From assembly GCA_004519485.1 (NCBI GenBank), contig CP038106.1, forward strand, positions 124,001 to 188,000: a stretch of 64,000 nt of DNA, read 5' to 3'. Below, piece by piece: positions 25,509 through 34,884 of this stretch (within the stretch, counting starts at the first letter, position 1; every line of letters begins with the position of its first letter). This DNA comes from Nannochloropsis oceanica. Taxonomy: Eukaryota; Sar; Eustigmatophyceae; Eustigmatales; Monodopsidaceae. The translations under genes were made by a program, and so were the position numbers. The notes below the pieces were generated by a model, which saw only the letters and a list, made by a program, of their open reading frames with translations, made no database searches and had not been told where the DNA came from.

Positions 25509-25927
25509 ATCTAGAGTATATGAAAATAAGAGGGATGGCAAGGTCCGAATTACTTTCGCGCCTTTTGAGGGGAAGTGCACTTGTTGTCAAGTGTGCAGAG
25601 GAAAAGCAGTAAAGGAAATGGACTTTGAGAAGAAGAAGAAGAAGAAGAAGAAGAAGAAGAAGAAGAAGAAGAAGAAGAAGAAGAAGAAGAAGAAGAAGAA
25701 GAAGAAGAAGAAGAAAAAAAAAAATTAATGTAGAAGAAACGCCCACTTCCCACTACATGTGCCTTGATTGCTATATTTTCATTTTGCTTTTGATTTAATT
25801 GCTTTGAACTTGACATTTGTTTCCCCTCTGATAGGTGGAAGTGTAGATTGACTGCCCCCCCTCTTCCTCGCCTTCGTCCTTCTCGTCGTCGTCCTCCTCC
25901 TCGCCGTCCTCCTCCTCGTTCTTTCTC
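25509..25927. other. Convergent 3' spacer with GAA repeat
   Basis: Between the CCDC61-like stop and the stop of the CHAT-NTPase-SH2 gene. Holds the GAA tract and C/T-rich sequence; no gene. Confidence 0.55.
25629..25724 (+). repeat. GAA triplet microsatellite with A-run
   Basis: About 28 uninterrupted GAA units followed by about 10 A. A long GAA/TTC tract can form triplex DNA. It lies in the 3' region shared by two convergent genes. Confidence 0.95.
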
Positions 25928-28900
25928 TCATGCCTGTCCAACGGCTGCCCGCGCATCAGCATCTGTCTCAGCATTTGTCCCAGCAGCAGCAGCAGCAGCA
26001 GCGGTGGCACCATCATCTGGGGCGTTTTCTCGCTGGAGGGCTTGCAGTGCCCTCTCTTTGGGGGTATCCGGGTACAAGTGAGTGAGCGAGGCCACGTCAT
26101 TGATCAGGTCCTGAGGAGAGGGAGGAAGGGAGGAGGGAAGGAAGGAGGAGGTTATGGTCAGACGCAGAACCTCGACGAAAGATCCCTCCTATTCATTCTC
26201 CTCTCATTTCACAGCAGCAACTTTCCTCCCTCCCTCCCACTCACCCACCCTCCCACCCTTCCTACCCCACCTCCAATTTTTCATATCGTCTTCTTCCCGG
26301 TTCCATGAACAATTCACAGCCCATCTCGGATACCCGGACCAGGCAGTGCTGGATCAGCTTCGAGGGAGGAAGGGCGGGAGGGAGGGAGGGAGGGGAGGAA
26401 ACGGCGGAGGAGGGGGAGGGAGGTGGGGCGACGACGAAGGAGATGGCGAGGAGGCCCAGGTGGGTGGTAGAGAAGCGGATAAGAAATGTCCCTGTTGAAA
26501 AGGAGAAAGGAAGGAGTGAGTGAATATACGCATGAGAATTGCAACGGGTAAATGCGTGCATGACGATCGGATGAATGAATGCATTGTGGTCGGACGGAGT
26601 GCATGTATGTATGAGGATCGGAGCGAGTAAATGCACGCATGAGGGTCGCTACCTTCCTCCCATTTCCCCCCTCGCCCCCTCCTTCCCTCCATCCTCCTCT
26701 GCCTCCCTCTCATTCGCCCGTCTTCCTCACCTATTGGCTTCTTCCTCAACAAGCCCTCGGCCTCCTTCCGGCCGATGATGCCCATGATAAGCGGCGTGGG
26801 AGTTTCGATTAACCATTCCCTGGCAAGTTGCTTTAAGGTGCTCATCATCGGAACCCACCTGGAAGGTAGAGGGAAGGGGGGGAGGGGAGGAACAGATGGT
26901 AATAGTTGCAGGTACGGACGTGAGTGAAATTGCGTGGGCGTCCCCCCTCCTTCCCTTCCCCCCCCCCCTCCTTCCTTCCCTCTTTACCAGTGGGAGAAAG
27001 CCTCGAAATCCTGAGCTCTGACCATGTCCGACTTGGGTTGCAGAGCCTGAATAATGATTAAAAAGAACCCCCAAAGGGTCAGAACGATTGCAATGACTAC
27101 GAAGAGTAATGGTTATGAAGATTCCTCCCCCCGTCCCCCTCCCTGCCTCCTTCCCTCCCTCCCTCCTCACCAGCTTGGCCCGCAAGAAGGTGATGTCCGT
27201 GTCCGAGAGACCCCGCACGCCGTCCAGCATCCGCAACCTCTCCCCGCTCCCTCTCCATGCTCCGGCCCCATGCGACAGCAGTGAAGCATCCGCTTGGCCC
27301 GAGAGCCGTCGTTGCTGCCAGTGCTCCTGCTGTCCGCTGGAGGTTGAACAAGCTGTGGTTAAACCCCGATTATTGCCGATGCGGGTGTTGTGGCCGCGGC
27401 CATCACCAATGAGGGTAGAGAGACCAGAAGGCATGCTATCGCGAGATAGGGAAGTGGAAGCAAGGCCTTTCTCAGCGTCAGGAAGAGAGGTAGAAGGCTG
27501 ATGCGTCCTACTCGTGAGGTGATCGGCGGCGGCAAGTGGTAGGGGGTGAACAGAAATGAGGGGTCGTCCACTCACTGTCTCTTTCTCTCTATCGTTCTTT
27601 CCGCCTCCCCTCTCTCTCCTTCCTTTTTTCCTACCTTCTCTTCTATCTCCAGTCATCCCTCCGTCACACTTCCCTCGTTCCCTCCCTCCCTCCCTACCTG
27701 AGCCCACTCTCCCTCAAGAGCATCTCCTTCAATTGGGCCTGCAACGCCGCCGCCAGCCGGTACCACGGCACGCCCAGGGACAAAAATGACGAGGAGGAGG
27801 AGGAGGAGGAGGAGGAGGAGGAGAAGGAGGCCGAGGAAGAGGACGTAGACAAGTAAGATCGACGCCGACTCCCTACCCCTAACATGGAGGAGGAAGAGGA
27901 GGAGGAAGACGTCAGCTCAGCCCAAAGCTTCGCACAAGCCCCGTCCTTGAAGTTAAACTGATTGAGTGCGCATGCCTCCTCCTCCTCCTTCTCTACCAGC
28001 AACATCGATGACATCATCCCTCTCCCCAACTTCAACCTCTCATCTTCCCCTCCTCTCTCCCTCCCCCCCCACCCCCTGTGGGACGAGGCCTGGCGGTAGC
28101 ACCTTTTGGCGCGGTCATTGAGGCCTTCCAGCCGATGTCCTTCGAGGAGGGGAGCAAAGGCCAAGATCGCCTTGGGATGGCCGTGCAGTTCCCGCAGGAC
28201 AGGGGACGAGGACAGCTGCGTCAATGCCTCGGTTTTGGCGGCGGCCAGGGGGATGGGATGGGAGGTCGGGTGGGAGGGGGGGTTAGTGCTGATGCTGGTG
28301 GTGGAGGTTGAGGGAGGTTTGATGATGGCGGTGGAGGAGGAAGAGGAAGAGGAGGAGGAGGAGGAGGAGGAGGAGGAGGAGGAGGAGAAGGAGAAGGAGG
28401 AGGAGGAAGAGGAGGACATTTCCTCGAAGCGGAGACGACGGGGAGCGACGTAGACGAGGAGGTGCGCGGCGTTCGTGGGGGATAGGGCGCCTAGCTCAAC
28501 CACCTTCTCGGGGGTACTCTCAAGGAGTCCATCACCGTTATCATTCAATGACCCCTCGGCAGTGAGGAGGAGGTGGAGTCCATGGTGCTTTCCCAGCACG
28601 AAACTGAGCACGGGAATAAGCACGGAGCCATGAGTGAGGAAGCGATCGATTCCGTCGAGGAGGAGGAGGATGCGGCGGGAAGGATCCGGGCCTTGGAGTG
28701 CGCGAAGGAGGTCCCTGCAGTTCCTTGCCCCGCCCACCCCAAGCGCCGTACCTACTGTCTCGCACAACGTCTCCTTGTCCGAAGGGTGGAAGTGCGTTTC
28801 GCCTAAGGAAACCTGGTACAGGGCGTCGAACATACGCCGTTCTCCCATATATTCACAGACACGGAAGCCCAAGGCTGTTTTGCCGATGCCGGGCTCGCCT

Positions 28901-30489
28901 CGCACGGTCACGCAGCGGTACCGATGGGGGGGGTGGAGGAGGGCGACGCATTCCTGGACCTTAGCGTTGCGACCGAGGAAAAAGACGGGCGGCTTGTGCA
29001 CAGTGTTCGTGACGGGGCGGGGGGTTTCATCCAAGAGGGTGCCTGAAGGGAGGGAGGGAGGGAGGGTGGTGATTGTCGGTGAGGACGGTGCATCATGACG
29101 GACGAAAAGAGACTAGCGAGAAAACCTGCTGGGCAAAGTCCCCCCGTAGTCTCTCACCTGACTCTCCTCCCTCCCTCTCCTTGTTCATCTCTCCGCTCTT
29201 TCCTCCCTCCCTCCTTCCCTCCCTACCTGAGTAAGCGGCGGCGTCAGTGCCCTCGCCGAATATGGCCACGTCATGGTTCCCGTCTTCGGGTAATAAAAGG
29301 AACTTCTTGTCGTCGTTGTGGGCAGAGACAGACGATTCGGCCATGATAGATGTAACACCGATTTGGAAGGCGTTGCGGACTGGAGGGAGGTAGGGAGGTA
29401 GGGAGGTAGGGAGGGAGAGAATGAGGGATAGGTGGGGGAAGTTGGGCGAGTGGCTGAGAGGGGGAGGAGGAGGAGGAGGAGGAGGAGGAGGAGGAGGAGG
29501 AGGAGGAGGAGGAGGAGGAGAGGAAGAAGGACGTACCTGTGTTGCCCGTGACGAGGCTGAGATAGAACTGCTCGGCGAAGACACGGGCGGCGTAGTCGGT
29601 GACTGATGGCAGACAGGGAAGGGAGAGAGGGAGGGAGGGAGAAAGGGTGTTAGGCGGGGTCGCATGCGAAACAAACAAACAAGCGTGTTATATTCAACCT
29701 GCTGTCTTCGGCGCCTGAGACATGTCTCATGAGAACAAGCCGACCCTTCCTCTCTCTCATTCTCTCTCTATCTCTTTCCCACAATATAAATCTACCAGCT
29801 TCAGAATCCATTCCGTTTCACGTTGCACCTCGTGGCTTTTCTACCCCTCCCCTTGTTCATATTCTTCTACTATTGAACGGACCTTTCTCGTCGAACTTGA
29901 CCGCCACCACATGGGGCACCCCCGCAGCCGCGAATGAATGCCCCGCCGACTCGGAATGACATGCGGAGACAAACACCAGCTCTGTCCGCACGCCCCCGGC
30001 TCGGAAGAGGTCGCTAAGCATCTCTGTAGTTAAGGGATTAGCCTCCCCATTTTCACTCTCGAAGATCAAGCAAGATGGGTTTCCGTGACCGGTATAGTGC
30101 AGCATGCGACAGCCGAGGGTGACGAGAAAGCGGAAATTACGCACGGTGGCAACCTCAGCACGGAAGGTCAGACGGCGGCCGGACTCGATGAGGGTCTTGC
30201 GCAAGGACTGGAGCTCTTGCCCTGTGTCCAGGACGTCGGGCTCATGGACGACATTACCCAGTCTATGGATGAGCGGGACGCTGTACAAGTAGGCGATGCG
30301 AGGCCCAACACCGTTGAGGGATGGGGAGGCAATGATGGAAGAGAGAGACGTTGATGCCGTGGCAGAGATGTTGCCAGTATGAGTAGTGGTAGTTCCATTT
30401 TGTGGGGGGACAGGCTGAGTCGGGGCAGGGGTAGACCCGGTTTTGGCCTTCTTTTTCCGACTGAAAAGCCCCTGGAACGTTACAGGCAT
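25928..30489 (-). CDS. CHAT protease - NB-ARC/STAND NTPase - SH2 fusion protein
   Basis: Exons 29883-30489, 29537-29602, 29227-29379, 27698-29042, about 27171-27435 (its 5' edge may be 27510), 26988-27046, 26731-26858, 26271-26491 and 25928-26110 join in phase to about 1,008 residues. Residues about 60-265 form a CHAT (caspase-like) domain: RMLHYTGHG with catalytic His135, LVFVSACHSESAG with catalytic Cys177, then AGVPHVVAVKFDEKVTDYAA. Residues about 290-560 form a nucleotide switch: FFLGRNAKVQ, P-loop GEPGIGKTAL (about 324), Walker B RRILLLLDGIDRF, VVELGALSPTNAAHLL and a GLPL-like GHPKAI. A Ser/Thr-rich linker leads to an SH2 domain: WLIETPTPLIMGIIGRKEAE, GTFLIRFST with the invariant phosphate-binding Arg, LLAISFVV, then KLEDLINDVASLTHLYP as the last helix. 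By analogy with NLRs the NTPase would gate the protease; the SH2 would recruit phosphotyrosine proteins (inference). The start could be an upstream in-frame ATG near 30609. Confidence 0.85.
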
Positions 30490-30855
30490 GGCGCCTGTGT
30501 ATGAATAAGGGCACGTCAGGAACGTGAGAAGTGCTGAGGTAAATTGTGCCGGCGTTGTGTGCGTGCCGGGTGTACGAGACGTGTCCGGTGCTCGCCAAGC
30601 GGCACGCATGTTATCACGAGTCACGAGTCACGAGCTCTTGTCGTGGCTAGCTACCCACAACACTCATCTCAACACATACACACAGTACATACGACACCAG
30701 CGGCTTTCGTCTCTAGGACGTAGCATTCAGAAGGAGTGATGATGCATTTGCTTCACCGCTTCTTCTGTCCACCGCCCCCACCCCCCCAACCCCACCCCAT
30801 CCTGTCCTCACCACATCTCTCCCACCACATCACACTACGACAGCAGCCATCCGCC
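30490..30855. promoter_or_regulatory. Divergent promoter region
   Basis: 366 bp between the starts of the CHAT-NTPase-SH2 gene (-) and the TFIIH p44 gene (+), so probably a shared bidirectional promoter. Both frames extend some way into it (an in-frame ATG near 30609 on the minus strand and near 30739 on the plus strand). No TATA box recognised. Confidence 0.45.
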
Positions 30856-32109
30856 ATGTCATCCGATGCATTGAGTGGACTGCGCCTTGGTGGTGGTACG
30901 GTGGAGGATGGGGAGGAGGATGGTGGCGAGACAGAGCGCATGTATTCCTGGGAGGGGGCTTTAGACATGTCCTGGGTAAACGTAAAGATGGACGAAGAGG
31001 GCCGACTCATCTCCGAGGGACAAGACCAAGACGAGCACCTACGACGGCGACAGCACGAGGCTAACAGAAGAAAGCTGGCCTTGGGCCAATGTGTAAGAAG
31101 GGGACTGATCCGCTACCTCTTCCTTGGGCTCGACGCCAGTGCCTCCATGAGGGAAATCGACTTAAAACCCGAACGCCTTCGCATGGCCCTCAAACTCTGT
31201 CAAGAGTTCGTTAAGGAGTACTTCGACCAAAACCCTATCTCACAGCTCGGTCTGATGGTGACCAAGCAAGGCGAAGCAGAACGCTTGACAGACCTGAGCG
31301 CGAACCCCAAATCCCACATTGCAAAGCTTCAAGACTACGCCCTCCGGCATCGTGCCGAGGGGGAGGCCTCCCTTCAGAATCTCCTCGAGCTTGCCTTGTC
31401 GTCCCTAAGAGCCATTCCTGACTACGGCAATCGAGAAGTCGTGCTGATGTACGGAAGCCTGACCACCTGCGACCCCGGAGACATATTCGAAACATTGAAA
31501 AAACTCGTCAAAGCCAGGGTGCGCGTCTCCATCATCAGCCTCTCCGCCGAGATGTACATCTGTCGTAAGGTCTGCGAGGACACCAACGGCACCTATTCCA
31601 TCGCCTTAGATGGAAAACACCTCGCAGACCTGCTCATGGCTCAAGTCGCCCCTCCTCCCACCACCACCACCGCTGCCTCCAAAGGCCCCCTGTACATGGA
31701 CATGGTGCTCATGGGTTTCCCCAACCGCGTGCATACTCCAAACGCCCCCACCCTTGCCTTTGACGGCGCAAACCCCCCTAGACCTACGACAGTCGCCTAT
31801 GTCTGCCCTCGGTGCCAAGCACGGGTGGCGGACCTGCCCACAGCCTGCAACATTTGCACGTTACCACTGGTCTCGTCCTCTCATCTCGCCCGCTCCTACC
31901 ACCACCTATTTCCCGTCACTCAATACACGGAGGTGCCACCAACCGAGCAAAAGGAGCTGGATACGTGTCATGCCTGCCTGCGGCACTTTGATGTGGCCTC
32001 GCTGAAGGTGGTGCGGTTGCAGTGCCCCACTTGCCAGCGCGTTTTTTGTTTGGACTGTGACATGTACATTCATGAGAGTTTGCACAACTGCCCAGGGTGC
32101 TGTGGATGA
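30856..32109 (+). CDS. SSL1: TFIIH core subunit p44/Ssl1
   Basis: A subunit of the TFIIH core that stimulates the XPD helicase in transcription initiation and nucleotide excision repair. Single exon of 417 residues (human p44 has 395). The von Willebrand A-like domain reads RYLFLGLDASASM, DLKPERLRMALKLC, FVKEYFDQNPISQLG, LTDLSANPKSHI and SLTTCDPGDIFETLK, nearly word for word with human p44. The C-terminal zinc modules follow: CPRCQARVADLPTACNIC, then the C4-type finger CHACLRHFD, CPTCQRVFCLDCD and the end HESLHNCPGCCG. I chose ATG 30856 (MSSDALSGLRLGGG); an upstream in-frame ATG would add a Pro/His-rich stretch without family support. Confidence 0.95.
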   Translation: MSSDALSGLRLGGGTVEDGEEDGGETERMYSWEGALDMSWVNVKMDEEGRLISEGQDQDEHLRRRQHEANRRKLALGQCVRRGLIRYLFLGLDASASMREIDLKPERLRMALKLCQEFVKEYFDQNPISQLGLMVTKQGEAERLTDLSANPKSHIAKLQDYALRHRAEGEASLQNLLELALSSLRAIPDYGNREVVLMYGSLTTCDPGDIFETLKKLVKARVRVSIISLSAEMYICRKVCEDTNGTYSIALDGKHLADLLMAQVAPPPTTTTAASKGPLYMDMVLMGFPNRVHTPNAPTLAFDGANPPRPTTVAYVCPRCQARVADLPTACNICTLPLVSSSHLARSYHHLFPVTQYTEVPPTEQKELDTCHACLRHFDVASLKVVRLQCPTCQRVFCLDCDMYIHESLHNCPGCCG

Positions 32110-32640
32110 AAGGGGGGAAGGGGTTGAAGGGAAAGAAAGGAAATTTATCAAATTTAAAAAATCTGTGTAGAAATGTGTGATCTAGTCTGATCATATTTCG
32201 TTCCTTGCGCGTGAAGTTCAGAATGACAGGTATATATATGTACCCTCTCTTCCTTTCCTGGCCCTTCAACGCTCTCTCGTGTTCCTTTGCTGGGGTAGTC
32301 TTGACTAGACTCGACAGATTTCTTGAGAACATCTCCTCGGGAAGATTTGGCATGGTCGCACCCCAATAAGCCGAAAATGTACCTTGCTCTGCATCACACC
32401 TCTAGGGGGTGTGCGGGCGCCTCGGAGCGTAAACCCCTCCTCCGAGCCGTTGGAAGTTGCCGAGTCAGCACATGTATCCCACTCAACGTAATACATGCAA
32501 TGCACTCTACTTCCCCCCACACGGACAGCTGCGTTACTGATGTCGCGTAGCGTGAGCATGGCCGTCATTTCTTCGAAGTCGTCTCCTCTCACAACCTCCC
32601 CATACTACCCACCACCCACAACAGCCCCTGACACTAGTAC
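32110..32640. other. Intergenic region between two plus-strand genes
   Basis: The 3' untranslated region of p44 and the promoter of the PNPOx-like gene. The first part is AT-rich (TATATATG near 32230). No gene supported. Confidence 0.5.
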
Positions 32641-33797
32641 ATGCGCTTTCGCCTCCCATCGCCCACAAGCCTCGTCACGTCCACCGCCGCTGCCTTGCTT
32701 TGTAGCTTGCCCTTGTTTCGAGCCTTTGCGGTCGCCCCCGCTCGTCGTCTTTCCCCTTCCTTTATCGTGCCCCCCCACCGCTTTTTTGCCTCCATCCCCT
32801 GTCCTGTCATGTCAGCTACTGCAGCACCCGCAGCCAGCAATGGCGGTCTCGCCGACATAGGCCAGGCACCATCCTCATCGTTTCTAACTTCCTCATCTCC
32901 TGCAAAGGAGGAGAGCGGGGAATTGAAGCCACAATGGGTCTTGGATCTAGGTAGATCGATGGCCCGCAACAATCGAGATTCGCACAGCCGATACATTCAG
33001 CTGGCCACCGTGGGACCCCACCCCACCGATTCAAATATGGTGAAACCCTTTGTTCGCACCGTGGTCTTTCGAGGGTTCCACAACGGCGTTGATCGTCAGG
33101 ATAAGGTACAGATGAAGAAATGCTTTGGTATTGGTTCTTGAGGTTGCTAGACTCTCCTCCATCTGTACAAGCCGTCAATTCGTAGCGCACTCTCCATCTC
33201 CATCCCCCCTCACTTCCTTCCAAAGTCCACCACTTCCCACATTGCCTATCCTTGTTTCACTCCGTGTAAGGGTGCGATGCACAACTCACCTTTCCCTTCC
33301 CCCCCACCCCCCCCCTCTTTCTACAGCACCTGGTCAAGATGATCACCGACTCGCGCAGTGAAAAAATAGCACATCTCTCCTCTCACCCGCACGCAGAAAT
33401 TGCCTGGTATTTCGTGAAAACCCGCGAGCAGTACCGGCTCAGCGGCCGGATCGACGTCGTCTCCTCCCTCACCCATGATAAAGCCCTCCAAAGCGCGCGG
33501 AAGCAGCAGTGGGGGAACCTGTCGGATAACGCCAAGGTCCAATTCCTTTGGCCTTACCCTAAGCACTCCTCCCCTCCTGATCAAGACCCCGGTGTCTTCA
33601 CGCCCGAACTGCCCACAGGCATAGCGGGTGGGCCGCCTGACACGTTTTGTCTGTTGTTGATGCGTGTGGAGGAGGTGGATCACTTGGAGCTTAAGCCCAA
33701 CCCGCAGCAGCGGACAGTGCACAGCAGGGAGACAAGAGGTGAGGGGGAGGGAGAGGAGGGGCGGGGGGGGTGGAGGTTGACGAAGGTAAATCCTTAG
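32641..33797 (+). CDS. Plastid-targeted PNPOx-like FMN-binding protein (Alr4036 family)
   Basis: Two exons (32641-33105, 33327-33797) give 311 residues. The N-terminus MRFRLPSPTSLVTSTAAALL with a hydrophobic core, followed by RAFAVAPARR, fits a bipartite plastid presequence of algae with secondary plastids (signal peptide, then a transit peptide whose first residue after cleavage is Phe). The mature part has WVLDLGRSMARNNRDSHSRY, VRTVVFRGFHNG, KMITDSRSEKIAHL, AEIAWYFVKTREQYRLSG and QSARKQQWGNLSDNAKVQF. This is the split-barrel flavin-binding fold of the pyridoxamine 5'-phosphate oxidase-like Alr4036 family of cyanobacteria and plastids. Substrate unknown; it may act in vitamin B6 or haem-related redox chemistry. 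Confidence 0.85.
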
Positions 33798-34884
33798 GCA
33801 TTTAGATGGTGGGAGCGTGGTGAAGATGAAGAAAGATACGACACGCCATTAATGCGCGCATGACGACAGAATTGAAACAGCGGGAAAGAGAACGGTTGGC
33901 ATCTGACACGCCGAAAGAAAAAAGGGTTTGCAGACAGGAGAAGGAGAAGCAACTCCTACACACTCACCAAATGAAGTCGTCAATTGAGAGCAAGCATATT
34001 TAACGAAAAGGGCAAATGAACAAATCTATCATAAAGGCGACTTCCATCTGGACATCTCAGTATATTCTTCCCCTGTCGTTCTTGTTCTCGTCCTCCTGCC
34101 CCCCCTTCTCTTCTCCTTCCTCCTAACCCTCGCCATTCTCCCATTCGTTTCACCCTATAAGTATCGTAAAAGTCAATCAACACTGAGTTTTTCCTCCCTC
34201 CCTCCCTCACCCTCTCCTCCCTCCTTCCCCCTCACCCTCCCCATCAAAATCTTCCCTCGTAAGACCTACAATCGTGGGAGAGCCAAGCAATGCGTCGCTC
34301 TTCTTCCTCATCCCCTTCCATTTTCATTCTCTGGAAGGGGAAAGGGTTGTTTGCGGTTTAATTTTCCTCGCTCTCTGCAGTGGCTTCACCATGGCGCCTT
34401 CGACGTGTGTGTACGTCCCTCCCTATGTATATTTATCACACATCCTCCCCTTCTTCTTCCACTTATAGTTTGACTTGTTCAACTCCAATCACAAACATTT
34501 CTCTCGCCCGCTCTCTCCCTCTCGGTGATTCTCGCTCTCTCTGACTACCTCTCTACACTCTTAACAGCTGACTTACATTCGCACACAAACAATGACGACA
34601 GCAACAGGAGGAGCTCCCGCTGTCGTCGCGCCAGAAAAACACAGCTCTCCGTCCCTCCCTCCCTGTCCCCCTCCCTCTCTTCCTCCGTTATCCCATTCAA
34701 TGCTCACCACACAAAGAGGATAGAATGCTTAGCCCCCCGCCCTCCCTTCTTTTTTTCCCTCTTTCCCTCCCGCCTTTCCCACTTTCTTGCTTATATAGAT
34801 ACACGCCCATCATTGTCATCAGTCTCTCGTCCTCCTTTCCTCCCCTTCTCCCTCCCTCCCTTCCCCCTTCCTCCCGCTCTTTGT
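33798..34884. other. Convergent spacer
   Basis: About 1.1 kb between the PNPOx-like stop and the DUF1254 gene stop. Mixed then strongly C/T-rich sequence (34040-34880). Open frames here are repetitive Ser/Pro/Leu artefacts; no gene supported. Confidence 0.5.
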
